Source: Strigamia acuminata (Eukaryota > Arthropoda > Chilopoda > Geophilomorpha > Linotaeniidae). Taken from it: DNA of 64,000 nucleotides. The position numbers and the translations under genes were made by a program. Of this stretch, positions 49,301-56,147 are shown one piece after another. The notes beneath the pieces are model-generated. The model was given only the letters and a program-made list of their open reading frames with translations. It ran no database searches and was not told the DNA's origin. The stretch is from assembly GCA_949358305.1 (NCBI GenBank), contig OX442321.1, positions 248,001-312,000 on the forward strand, in the 5' to 3' direction. The stretch's first letter is position 1, and every line of letters starts with the position of its first letter.

Positions 49301-49489
49301 AAGTATGAAATGAAAAAGCGAAGAAATAAATAAATAAAGAGAAGTGAATGAGTGAGGTGTGAGAGAGCGCTGTGCGGTGCAGTAAGTTTGCGTCGAGTTT
49401 GTTACCTGATCTTGGTTGGCCACCGGCGACTCGGTTCTCGCTTGTTGCTCTCCATCTTCTTTCACTGTCGGTGCTCCTTCCTTCGTCAT
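1..49489 (-). CDS. Ank2: Giant ankyrin gene (multi-exon, 3' end outside the window)
   Basis: Ankyrins are cytoplasmic adaptors that tie membrane proteins (via ankyrin repeats) to spectrin (via ZU5-UPA); giant forms act in axons. Chained coding exons, 5' to 3': 49489-49406, 46324-46223, 46087-45989, 45924-45727, 45662-45378, 45308-45210, 45143-45045, 44978-44682, 44592-44395, 44279-43983, 43910-43515, 43439-43242, 43176-42993, 42901-42800, 42661-42515, 42445-42328, 41036-40812, 40747-40587, 40518-40307, 39344-39140, 38588-38492, 38424-38196, 38101-37880, 37806-37731, 37671-37465, 37390-37161, 37093-37009, 36893-36075, 35897-35760, 35602-35483, 34573-2897, 2485-2390, 1938-1897, 1301-<1. All junctions are GT-AG and keep one frame, giving roughly 13,000 codons with no stop before the left edge. 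The domain order and the ankyrin-repeat exon phases match animal ankyrins. The symbol follows the insect giant ankyrin; strict orthology is not testable here. Single-base errors in boundaries are possible. Confidence 0.95.
1302..2389 (-). other. Ankyrin intron, AT-rich
   Basis: Poly-A/T and AAAT-type low-complexity sequence. Apart from the microexon at 1897-1938 I see nothing coding on either strand. Confidence 0.7.
1897..1938 (-). CDS. Ank2: Probable optional 42-bp tail microexon with tandem acceptor
   Basis: Acceptor TTTTAGCAG, donor GTATTTAAA, 42 bp, phase 1 on both sides, encoding [13 protein letters not shown]. The two AGs (TTTTAG and TAGCAG) would give 45- or 42-bp forms differing by one residue, both in frame. 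It sits as a GC-rich island in an otherwise AT-rich intron. Confidence 0.6.
2390..2485 (-). CDS. Ank2: Ankyrin tail exon after the giant exon
   Basis: 96 bp, acceptor ATTTTAG, donor GTAAGACG, phase 1 on both sides. Encodes [19 protein letters not shown] followed by [12 protein letters not shown]. The motif resembles the tail segment of other ankyrins where Val-Lys-Lys-Val/Arg-Lys stretches follow a Thr/Glu-rich piece. It joins either the giant exon or, if that is skipped, the exon at 35483. Confidence 0.82.
2486..2896 (-). other. Ankyrin intron after the giant exon
   Basis: 411 bp AT-rich intron bounded by GTAAGATT and ATTTTAG. No coding or structured element seen. Confidence 0.75.
2897..34573 (-). 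CDS. Ank2: Single 31.7-kb giant ankyrin exon (about 10,560 codons)
   Basis: Acceptor CTTGCAG at 34574, donor GTAAGATT at 2896, 31,677 bp with no stop in the ankyrin frame. Phase 1 on both sides, length divisible by three, so it can be skipped in frame (EEK joins WTETTPSG). Order: unique N-terminal part (34,573-32,253) with an SLIP motif at 34,522-34,511 and a Glu-Ile-Lys tract; undecad array (32,252-7,092); unique Ser/Glu-rich part (7,091-2,897) ending EQEQEQ and [11 protein letters not shown]. Giant exons at this point of ankyrin genes are known in vertebrates (about 2,100-2,600 residues) and invertebrates; this one is several times the vertebrate size. Role by family: extended axonal tail contacting microtubules or cortex, inferred. 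Confidence 0.92.
7883..29117 (-). repeat. Eighteen dispersed 40-residue cassettes inside the undecad array
   Basis: Each cassette runs from [11 protein letters not shown] through [11 protein letters not shown] and [11 protein letters not shown] to KLFQTKT, i.e. three undecads plus a heptad. It is the only basic, Met/aromatic-rich element in the array. Plus-strand anchors (start of TTGTCTTTCATTGAATA): 7903, 10531, 11311, 12454, 13597, 14872, 15817, 17092, 19060, 20896, 21940, 23380, 24457, 25633, 26743, 27127, 28039, 29017. Sequence is nearly invariant; small variants include I/M in GTMYSM, S-I/S-L in DTSIGI and T/I in QTKT. Confidence 0.93.
13201..17700 (-). repeat. Tandem segmental duplication of about 2.2 kb within the array
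   Basis: About 13,201-15,480 and 15,421-17,700 align at a fixed offset of 2,220 bp with essentially no differences by eye, including private variants (a GAATATA in place of GAATACA in cassettes 14872 and 17092, and TTAATGCCAGCGACAG). Similarity drops at 15,492/17,712. A second copy-pair at offset 2,406 covers about 25,210-25,640 and 27,616-28,046, sharing GTCAGATACAG, TCTTTTGCC and TTTGGAACAA. Confidence 0.8.
34021..34300 (-). repeat. Nine-bp coding repeat: Glu-Ile-Lys tract
   Basis: About 30 units of a three-residue pattern ([15 protein letters not shown]) near the start of the giant exon. On the plus strand it reads as AATTTCTTC/AATTTTTTC repeats. A highly charged isoleucine-every-third-residue tract; low complexity, probably made by slippage. 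Confidence 0.9.
34574..35482 (-). other. Ankyrin intron before the giant exon
   Basis: 909 bp, AT-rich, with (AAT)n and (AAAT)n at about 34,820-34,910. It holds one unexplained strong donor, ATGGCAG|GTAAGTG, at 35,312 (see findings). Nothing else coding. Confidence 0.7.
35483..37093 (-). CDS. Ank2: Ankyrin post-death-domain tail exons
   Basis: Four exons: 37093-37009, 36893-36075 (819 bp), 35897-35760 and 35602-35483, the last three phase 1 on both sides. The 819-bp exon is Pro/Lys/Glu-rich ([30 protein letters not shown]) with WVEYLTKT and [14 protein letters not shown] patches. The next encodes a Thr run ([16 protein letters not shown]) and the last [14 protein letters not shown]. They are predicted disordered. 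The 819-bp exon reads on to an in-frame TGA just past its donor (36,062), so retention of the intron would end the protein there, a possible short isoform. Confidence 0.85.
37161..37806 (-). CDS. Ank2: Ankyrin death-domain exons
   Basis: Exons 37806-37731 (short linker, ...[11 protein letters not shown]), 37671-37465 and 37390-37161. The six-helix death-domain fold is recognisable from [18 protein letters not shown] through the second exon's [16 protein letters not shown], the usual C-terminal helix of ankyrin death domains. The third exon continues into an acidic segment ending YDEKDIMK. This domain separates the spectrin-binding module from the variable C-terminal region in all ankyrins. 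Confidence 0.93.
37880..41036 (-). CDS. Ank2: Ankyrin spectrin-binding module: ZU5-ZU5-UPA
   Basis: Exons 41036-40812, 40747-40587, 40518-40307, 39344-39140, 38588-38492, 38424-38196, 38101-37880. First ZU5: [16 protein letters not shown] to [10 protein letters not shown]. Second ZU5 contains [15 protein letters not shown] and [15 protein letters not shown] contains [24 protein letters not shown] and [13 protein letters not shown], and ends in [10 protein letters not shown]. The match to vertebrate ankyrins is near residue-for-residue. In known structures this module forms one unit; the first ZU5 binds beta-spectrin. Approximate residues 968-1418. Confidence 0.96.
38128..38194. repeat. (CAAATTT)n/(CAATTT)n microsatellite in an intron
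   Basis: Alternating CAAATTT and CAATTT copies fill most of the 94-bp intron between the UPA exons (38,101 and 38,196). Confidence 0.85.
38589..40306 (-). other. Two ankyrin introns flanking the 39344-39140 exon
   Basis: 38589-39139 and 39345-40306 are AT-rich. They contain (AAAT)n at about 38,965-39,012, an (AATCA)n tract at about 39,826-39,877, AATT runs at 39,565 and (GTACAG)n at about 40,166. No extra exon found. Confidence 0.7.
39826..39877. repeat. (AATCA)n microsatellite
   Basis: About ten head-to-tail copies of AAATC in an ankyrin intron. Similar short tracts occur at 42,720-42,745 (AAATC), 43,917-43,945 (ATTTC) and 56,460-56,492 (AAATT). Confidence 0.9.
41183..41271 (-). CDS. Ank2: Alternative first exon for an ankyrin isoform lacking ankyrin repeats (start C)
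   Basis: ATG at 41271 opens 29 codons ([16 protein letters not shown]...) that end in phase 2 at donor GTTGGT (41182). This is exactly the phase needed by the ZU5 exon at 41036, giving ...[26 protein letters not shown] box lies about 40 bp upstream on the same strand (41314-41307). The product would keep ZU5-UPA, death domain and tail but no repeats. Repeat-less isoforms from internal promoters are known for vertebrate ankyrin genes; here transcription is inferred. Confidence 0.6.
41307..41345 (-). promoter_or_regulatory. Internal ankyrin promoter: TATA box plus tandem TGACGCA motifs
   Basis: Minus-strand TATAAAAG at 41314-41307. About 20 bp upstream, at 41332-41345, TGACGCA occurs twice back to back (read on the plus strand), a CRE/ATF-like motif. 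A (GA)n tract lies between the TATA box and the ATG at 41271. Expected initiation is roughly 41,285, leaving a short 5' UTR. Confidence 0.55.
41726..41788 (-). CDS. Ank2: Probable optional 63-bp exon before ZU5
   Basis: Acceptor GATGCACAG, 63 bp, donor GTTCGG, phase 2 on both sides, open in the ankyrin frame. It encodes a peptide ending in a basic cluster (PKQGMRRRR) immediately before the spectrin-binding ZU5 module. The donor is weak, which fits optional use. An alternative acceptor, AAG within the exon at about 41,772, exists but breaks the phase. Confidence 0.4.
42029..42052 (-). CDS. Ank2: Probable optional 24-bp microexon before ZU5
   Basis: TTTTGCAG acceptor, 24 bp, GTACGTGA donor, phase 2 on both sides. 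Adds eight residues (QKLTQFHR) between SPIHAG and FLVSF. It is symmetric, so skipping keeps the frame. Vertebrate ankyrins also carry a small variable insert at this point. Evidence is splice signals and phase only. Confidence 0.5.
42328..42901 (-). CDS. Ank2: Ankyrin linker exons between repeats and ZU5
   Basis: Three exons: 42901-42800 (102 bp), 42661-42515 (147 bp) and 42445-42328 (118 bp). They encode an acidic, Tyr-rich linker with [15 protein letters not shown], which corresponds to the EDLKELGDDSLP element of vertebrate ankyrins, and end with SPIHAG just before FLVSF. The last exon ends in phase 2 and joins directly to the ZU5 exon at 41036, or through the optional exons at 42052 and 41788. 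Confidence 0.88.
42993..46324 (-). CDS. Ank2: Ankyrin membrane-binding domain: 12 exons, 24 ankyrin repeats
   Basis: Exons 46324-46223 (102 bp), 46087-45989 (99), 45924-45727 (198), 45662-45378 (285), 45308-45210 (99), 45143-45045 (99), 44978-44682 (297), 44592-44395 (198), 44279-43983 (297), 43910-43515 (396), 43439-43242 (198), 43176-42993 (184). Nearly all are multiples of 99 bp, i.e. whole 33-residue repeats, and begin at the N/D-G-x-TPLH position, the conserved ankyrin exon pattern. The 285-bp exon carries the known 29-residue short repeat ([12 protein letters not shown]). I count 24 repeats with TPLHxAA and LLL motifs, residues about 30-815. These form the superhelix that binds channels and adhesion proteins. 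The last exon adds a Thr-rich [13 protein letters not shown] segment and the acidic end DSEDEG. Confidence 0.96.
47368..47373 (-). CDS. Ank2: Alternative ankyrin first exon with two codons (start B)
   Basis: ATG TCT followed directly by a strong donor (GTAAGTAC) at 47367. The phase is 0, so splicing to 46324 gives [14 protein letters not shown], a very typical ankyrin N-terminus. The GC-rich stretch just upstream (about 47,374-47,520 on the minus strand) would be 5' UTR; an in-frame TAG lies upstream with no earlier in-frame ATG. Supports a second promoter inside intron 1. Seen: ATG, donor, phase. Inferred: transcription. Confidence 0.55.
47776..47802. promoter_or_regulatory. X-box-like motif next to an E-box upstream of ankyrin start B
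   Basis: GTCACCCTGGCAAC (47,776-47,789) fits the RFX consensus GTNRCCNNRGYAAC perfectly; CACGTG follows at 47,797. It lies about 400 bp upstream of the ATG at 47,373 in transcript orientation. Motif match only. Confidence 0.4.
49406..49489 (-). CDS. Ank2: Ankyrin first coding exon (start A)
   Basis: ATG at 49489 opens 28 codons (starting [12 protein letters not shown]) and ends in phase 0 at a GTAACA donor. It joins in frame to the first ankyrin-repeat exon at 46324 ([12 protein letters not shown]). The peptide is short, charged and low in hydrophobics, as ankyrin N-termini usually are. The ORF is open upstream of the ATG, so a slightly longer start cannot be excluded. Confidence 0.75.
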
Positions 49490-51267
49490 CGTGTGCGGGG
49501 CGAGGATTTAGCGCTAAACTTGTACTTTGAACACTACACAATGTTTAAATGTCCTTAAATAAATTTATCCCCGATTTCGCCGCCCTGTTGGACTCGTCTG
49601 CCTCTGCAACTAGACAGAAATGCCAATCGCTATCCACTTCTCGTTCCTCGCGAGATCTACGAGATTTGCTTACGTAATAACAGCCGAGCTTTGTTTATTT
49701 ATTTTTTTTAAGAAAAAAAAAAACATTTTGCTTAAAAATTAAAGAATAAAAGCAGTCTTGACATTTTTCTGACAGACTACACAATGCTTTTGATTGACCT
49801 TCATTTTTTGTTAATTTATTTTTTAAATAAATAAAAGTATTCCATGCGTGTTTCCACCGGTGCCGCATACCATCTACCTTTAATTTTTTAAACTTACCGC
49901 TAGTGGAATAAATTTGTATTATTAAGATTCAATTGTCGTGATTTGAAAAGATCATTTGTTCATCGAATGGCCTCGATATGGAATACATAATTTGTATTAA
50001 TGTTAATAAATGTTCAATTTGGTTCAAAGTCACGATGAAAACGATAATATTTTAAATCATTTTCGGTTTATTTTCTAGCTGCAAGTTTATTTATTATTTT
50101 GTACGTGACTGCAACTAGAAATCCTTGGCGAAACGAGCGCCGTACTTGAGATTCTACCTACGGTATGACTCAAAATCAAATCAAGATGAGTAGAAAATAA
50201 CCGTCACGAAAGGCATTTTCATTTTTTATTTGCGAACCAATTTTATTATTCACTCGGGCTAAAAACACTCACAATAAATTAAACAAATTTTTCGATTTAC
50301 ATATTTAGTTGACTCGGTTGACTGTGCCCGTATTTAAGCGCTTGCAATTTACCGCCATCTGGTGTCGCCAGTGCCAACTATTAATTACAAATCAATTCCC
50401 TTATTTTCTTTTGAAACGAGTGACAAAAACTCGCGAAAAAAATCCCATTTTATTAATATTTTATTTGTTATTTTTATCAACAAAAAAAAAAAGAAAAAAA
50501 AAGAAAAAAAAACTCAAACTGATTGATCCGAGCGAGTAAATGAATAGCATTATCGCTCGAAGAGCCGAGAGCAGGTGATTGGCAGGCCATTAGCAATGTC
50601 ATCACTAACCCACATAAACCGAACATCATTACGGGATTGGAAAACATTTACACACACCTCGAAGAGAACATATCCGTCCTAGTCAAGCGAGTCATTAAGT
50701 TTTAAAGCCTCGACTTCGATTTTCAATAAGACAGGTAATTACAACCCCCGACTACAGTATTTAAAAAAAATGCCATCACGTAATAAACCAATCCAAACAC
50801 AACGTGTCAACAATTACGAACCAGAAAGAAATAAAAAACAAATTTCAAATAAAAACTCCGAAAAAGAAATCAAAGTTTCACCCAACTTTCGCGCATCCAT
50901 TGAAATGACTAAAAGAAAGAGAAAAAAACATTGCAAAATGGATCAATTTTAATCTCGTTTGATCAAAAAAATCATCTATTATTTTTTATTCCTTATTTTA
51001 TCTAGAAATGCAGTGTTTGCGTGATGTTAACTGGGTGTGCCGTTACATCGTTATTATACACCCGACGAAGCCTTGACGCAGGCTAACATCGCTATCGCGA
51101 GCCCGCGCCGAGGCTAGCTTCAGTCTTCCCCCGAGTGAAAGAACATTCGGAGCCAAATTTCAGCCGAACAAGTTACTAAACTTAACCTCGAGTTGTTTTT
51201 AACTCGGCCAACAGCGTTGAATCTCGATCGCAGGCGGCCGGCACCCACACCGAGTCGGTAGAGAGCG
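49490..51267. other. Intergenic region between divergent ankyrin and TMEM121-like genes
   Basis: 1.8 kb separating two head-to-head genes. Mostly AT-rich with poly-A/T runs (about 49,695-49,730; 50,480-50,515). GC-rich islands near 49,580-49,680 and 51,050-51,260 probably are the two core promoter/5' UTR regions. No ORF here has support. Confidence 0.65.
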
Positions 51268-53809
51268 ATGGACGAACTCGGGTAAGTTCAGAACTGAACC
51301 TTAACTCGAAGCAAACAAACAAACTTTGTTTACTTCTTGAGTACACAAAATGTGTTGGCCGTGGCCAGCGACAGGACATTCTTTTTCTTCGCGCGACACG
51401 CACCCATTTATCCAATTAAGCTCCATTCGTACGACATTTACATTTCTAGAAAAATTAACTTCATTAATTAAAATAATTGTAGCCGAGGAAATCCGTGACA
51501 AGGGTGTGGTGCCAGTTATATCAAAATCAATAGAAATTAGAAAAATTAGCCAAGAAATTTTATTTATCTAACTTTGTGCAACTTTTTATTTCCTCTTCTG
51601 CTTCTGCATCGATTTCTTTTTTTCTTTTTTTTCCTCATCCCAGATTTTTGGATAAAAGGTGTATCAACACGAGGAAATCTTAGTCGAAAAACTTTGCTTT
51701 CAAAAAAGCTAAAACAAAAAGAATTATTTAAAAAAAGAAATAAGGAATGTTTCCATTTCCACCTAACCGGTATTTCGGACAAAAAAAAATCCAAGAAATG
51801 AAAACATTTCTTGGATTTTATTTCCTTCGTAAATTTCCATCGTAAAATAAATTTTTCAGGAATTTTGTTCAATTTCATATATATTTTTTTTCCTTTTTCT
51901 TGCCGTGAATAATTGAAGAGTTAAGAACGCAATGAATGAATTAAACGGGATTAAAAAAGGTATTTTAGCTTTCTTTCTCACTACTCTGGCGCACCAAAGG
52001 TCATTCACCTTGGGCGACCTTCCCCATTATATTTATTTCTTTTCCTTCCTCCCATTATTCATTCATTTTACTTTTAGCATACACTCGCTCTCTCTGCTTG
52101 TTAAATTTGTCCATTCATCCTGAAAATCTCTCGCGTCCACAAATTGGATCGATAAAATTCTTCCTGGAAAGTGTCGTACAATTGCGTACAAGTACAATCC
52201 CAATTTATGTACCGTGACCACTTGAATCAAATTAATAATGTTGCTCGTTAACGTTCTAATGACCAATTTGCCTTTGCCCACGCAACTGTCATCCGGACCA
52301 AAACGCCAACGAATATCATGTAAAACACAAAACGATTATTGACGTTCGGTTCGAGCAAGAAAAAGTTAAAACTGGTTCAAGGATAGCACGACACGCGACG
52401 TCCAAATCGAATGTTTAGTTCAATGTTTAGTGCGTGCGTGTCACGTTGAATTGAATGGAATTGTGGGAAAAATAAATAAAAGTGTTTAGTTAGCAACTTG
52501 TTGTCACTTGACAATGACTCGTGTTGCGCTTCTGCCCACTTAGTAAGGAGTAAATTTAGTTAATTTAGTAAATTAGGTGTAAATTAGGTGTTTTCCTTGT
52601 AGGTTGGACGAGCGGTTGGCGCGCGAGCCGAGAATGTGCCGATGCACGTCGCTGTTCGTTGCGCGAGTGGTCGACACGGCGGTCATCCTGGGACTGCACG
52701 TCGTTCAGGGCAGCACGTTGAATTTCCTTCTCATCTGGAACGACAACACCAACAGCACCTACTTTTGGTTCGTGGCCGACCTGTGCGTCCTCATGATCAC
52801 CATGGGTGCCCTGCTCACGTCCTACCATCACGTCAGGCTCAAATCCAAGAGAAAAATACAACCGTTCGGGATGAGTTTCATGGAGGAGACGCACAAATTG
52901 AACGCCCAGAGTATTCCGAGGTAAGACATAGACGTATAAACACCCGATGCTCATCTCATCGTATGTTTGCTTATTTTCGCGGTAGACGGGGAGTGATCCC
53001 GTTCGCGTATTCGGCGTGGTTCGTGCACTCCACTTTCCTCGTTGCCAAAATGGGAGTGATTTTCCAGTCCGGCTTAGCGGCCAGTTTGAAGCCCCAAGAC
53101 TCGCATTCGCCGCAAATGATCTGCTGCGTGCTCAGCATTTCGGCCATCCTCTTTTTCTTACAAGTAATTTATAATAGGTCGCGTTTTCAACGATAATTTC
53201 AATTGTCAACGATGATAATTTCAGCTCAACACGTGTCACAGCGCCCGGGCGGGCACCGCGCGCTACACGGCCCTCATGAACACGGCGTTCGGAACGGCCA
53301 TCGAGATCTTGGACAGCATCAACCTCTACTCCGTGCTGCTGGGTCCGTCGTTCGAGTTGCCAAACAAGCTGCAGACCACGGTTCTCATCCTGTCTTCGAT
53401 CAACATCGTTCTTCCAACGCTAGTCTTTTTCAAATTCAGTCTTTCGGACTACGAGGAGCATTCGGGCCACTCGGCCATCGACTTCACGCACCTCACCCTC
53501 AAGACCCTGGTGGTGGACCTGCCCTTCTTCGTCATCAGGGTGTACCTGTGGTCGCATTGCGTGCACATGGACGTGTCGCCGTTCATCGTCAAAAACTTGC
53601 TCTGCCTCGTCTGGTGGTTGCGTTACGCGCTGCCCGAAGGAGTGGCCATTTTGCGCACGCTCCTGGACCAGGTGGAGGTGCCCAAGAAGAAAGGACACTA
53701 CACCATCACGGTGCATCCGTTGGTCGGTGCCGGACCGACCGACTCGGTCAGCACGATCAATAGACAAGTTCAAGGTTTCGAACTCAACACGATGAGCAGC
53801 ACTTCGTAG
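51268..53809 (+). CDS. Multi-pass membrane protein, TMEM121-like
   Basis: Four exons: 51268-51281 (14 bp, ATG GAC GAA CTC GG), 52603-52920, 52986-53163, 53225-53809, all GT-AG and phase-consistent, giving about 364 residues. Hydrophobic segments at roughly residues 20-45, 55-80, 115-140, 150-172, 205-225, 235-255 and 280-325. Features resembling TMEM121/CECR6: AYSAWFVHSTFLVAKMGVIFQ (after the second exon), an EILDSINL segment, SSINIVLPTLVFFKFSL and a VKNLLCLVWWLRYALPEG C-terminal helix. The cytoplasmic tail holds KKKGHY and polar residues. Function of the family is poorly known. The tiny first exon is inferred from ATG, donor and phase; internal ATG at 52634 is the alternative start. Identity is from memory of family motifs, not a search. 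Confidence 0.75.
51282..52602 (+). other. First intron of the TMEM121-like gene
   Basis: 1.3 kb, starts GTAAGTTC and ends CCTTGTAG. Contains a perfect 15-bp inverted repeat at 51,786-51,819. No internal exon seen. Confidence 0.65.
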
Positions 53810-54226
53810 GGCAACAAACACAAACTAATGTTACAAATGTCCATTATTTTTTTATAAAACCTTTTCATTTGAATCCTTCGATTTTTATTTTTTGCTATTT
53901 TTTTAATTACTCTTTTTTTGTATAGAGTGTATAGACACGGCGTTTGGCGCGGTGTCCGTTTCCAAGCAATACCGTGCATTATTGATACGTGCAGTACATA
54001 ACAAACCGCCTCCTGTTTATTGAGCTGTCGCATGCCATCGTCATAAACAGCCTCGTCGTTGTTATTGTTTTCGGCTAATTTCCTTTTAATTAGCGACGTA
54101 CAAGTTGAATGAGCAATAAATTCAGTAATTAGACGAAAAAACCAAACTCGCTACCAATGCAATAAAATAAAATAAAATAAATAGTGAAATCCAAAGATTT
54201 TAACTATAACGTTATGTAGTTGTGTT

Positions 54227-54232
54227 AATAAA
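54227..54232 (+). terminator. Candidate polyadenylation signal of the TMEM121-like gene
   Basis: AATAAA about 420 bp after the stop codon, followed by a T-rich stretch. Earlier AATAAA copies in an AAAT run at about 54,160 are equally possible. Confidence 0.4.
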
Positions 54233-54417
54233 ATTTTGAAATTTTTCTCAACTCTTTTTGATAAATCGCTCGCGAACCCGGGGATCGTTAGATTCGTTAC
54301 GCCAGGTAATTCGACATTTTTATTTAATTCAGCTGTATATATACAATTTGCCTAAAAGTGCAATTTCTTCACGGTTTAAGACAAATAACTCGTGGTTGTA
54401 AACTACCAAACCTGATA

Positions 54418-54452
54418 TTAATTAATTTAATTAATTAATTAATTAATTAATT
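54418..54452. repeat. (AATT)n microsatellite
   Basis: About eight AATT copies between the two convergent genes. Confidence 0.9.
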
Positions 54453-55161
54453 TTTTTTATATTAGGTAAACCCACAAAAAAAATATTTCAAAAAGAAAAA
54501 ATCATTTCAAAACACAATAATAAAAAATTCCGTATATACATAATAATTTAAAAAAGAAAACAAAATGTAATAATATTTGTATAGAATTTTTTATTTTTTA
54601 TTTTTTACTCAAATCCCGATATATTTATTTATTTATTTTATCACAAAACGTTGCACTCTAGCGTTTAAAATTGTTGTCGTTGTTCACCGAACGTGAAAAA
54701 AAGCAACAAAAGTTTGAAACAAACTCACGGTTCAGTTTTCTGACTAACAGAAAAGAGAGTAAGTCGAGTAAATCGTGCACGGTTAACTATTATGCGCTTA
54801 AACGGTAGTTAAGTTAATTTAGAAACAAACAAACAAACAAACAACAATTATGCACAAACACCTAGAATAACTCTACAACAGCCAGTAAGAGATCGCTCAC
54901 TTCTATCATGAGAAAATTTGTTTAGAATTGCAACAAAAATCAAATGGTGTTGGACGAAGACCAACACGATTTCAACCGGAGCCGGTTGCTACACAATGTT
55001 GTTTCCCCAGCGTTGGGAGTTTGTCGCCGGCGCCGACGACGACGCGGCCGTCGCAGACGCGGTACCCGGTTCGATTCGCTGATGGATGGCAACGGCAGCG
55101 TCTGATTCGCCACATTTTTCACGAACAAACGATCGGTGTTCCCGTCCGGTGTCGCGTCGGT

Positions 55162-56147
55162 CTAAACCGTGCCAGCAGCGCGGACCCAGAGCGTCTTGCT
55201 CTGCTCCTGGTCCACAGCTTCTTTGATTTGAGCACACATGTAGGCCAAGCTGCCGCCCGGAATCACAGCTACAACAATTTAATTTTAATTTTTAATTTTT
55301 TTAAATTTTAATTTTTAAATTTGTTTTTACCCGATATTAAAGGTTTGTATTCGTTCTCGGTCTTGATCGAATGTTCGTACATCTCTTTAGCTGCTTTCGT
55401 GCTCACTTTCTCGGTGAGGAAAGTGGAATCCTTCACTTCCCGGATTTGCTTGGTCGATTTAAATTTGATGAAAAGGACAATCGGGTAAATCTGTTGACGA
55501 TGCAGGCGTTCCACCGACTGCGAACTCACGTCGACGATGCAGTGGGTGTTCTACGAACGATCATTCATCAAAATTGAATCGAATTGATTAAAAACACTAA
55601 ACTCATCACGTACATTATCACAAATTTCTTTGATCGCAGCAACGGTGATGCACTCGTAATGGCTGCCACGCCGTCGATAGTCGACTAGAACGTTGTCCTC
55701 AATTCCCTTCTCGACCGTGTGCGGCGAACCACGGATCGGTTCCGGCACGCATCGTTGGAACTTGTGCGGAAAATCCAACACCAACTTGTCGACCACGGCT
55801 TCGATGAGTGGACCCAGGATGAGCACGGGTCGTAAAACCAAATCTGTAAAAGCATTTTTAATTTTAATTTTAATTAATTTTTATAAATTAACAAACGCTT
55901 ACAATCGAGTCTCTCGACTCGTAAATATGAAACGCTGCTCGTTTCGTCAATCGATGCACCCGCGTCGCCGTAAGTGTTAATCGAAACGTCCGAATAAGAA
56001 GCCAATTCTTTGCTGTCCCGCGAACTGCTTCGCTGGTGCTTTTTACGCCGGAAAAAACTACGCCGAGCCGAAGTGGTTCCTCGACGCGAACCGGAATCCG
56101 AATCCAATTCGCCGAGACTTCGTTTAAGCAACAGTTCTTCGTCCACC
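55162..56147 (-). CDS. DLG5: DLG5 hook and guanylate-kinase-like domain, C-terminus
   Basis: Exons 56147-55903 (hook: KRSLGELDSDSGSRRG, RRSFFRRKKHQRSSSRDSKE, ending SYLRVERLD), 55843-55614, 55550-55331, 55268-55162. GUK begins LVLRPVLILGPLIEAVVDKL; the P-loop GxxGxGK[ST] of real guanylate kinases is missing, as in DLG5 and most MAGUKs, so it is a protein-binding pseudo-enzyme. IYPIVLFIKFKS and EMYEHSIKTENEY match the DLG5 C-terminal part. Stop TAG at 55164-55162. Confidence 0.92.

Larger units (their letters stand above)
46325..49405 (-). other. Large first intron of ankyrin, with alternative promoter region
   Basis: 3.1 kb, richer in GC than the other introns. Holds the alternative first exon at 47,373, three RFX X-box-like 14-mers (47,268; 47,776; 48,229), a CACGTG E-box at 47,797-47,802 and an exact AAGATGGCGGC (YY1-type) at 46,732-46,742. 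(CTTT)n at about 47,636-47,663. I find no supported gene on the plus strand. Confidence 0.6.
53810..55161. other. Convergent 3' region of the TMEM121-like and DLG5 genes
   Basis: Both 3' UTRs should lie here. Plus-strand AATAAA signals at about 54,159-54,180 and 54,227; minus-strand AATAAA copies (TTTATT on plus) at about 54,624-54,640. An (AATT)n tract occupies about 54,418-54,452. The reverse-strand stretch 54,940-55,161 is open in short frames but follows the DLG5 stop, so I call it 3' UTR. Confidence 0.6.

Noticed and set aside
48330-49313. Plus-strand frame of 327 codons in ankyrin intron 1.
   Set aside because: Mixed low-complexity composition, no recognisable domain, and a (TTTA) tract within; no splice or start context better than chance.
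50770-50952. Small plus-strand ORF of 60 codons, Lys/Asn-rich.
   Set aside because: AT-rich composition expected by chance in intergenic sequence, no homology that I recognise.
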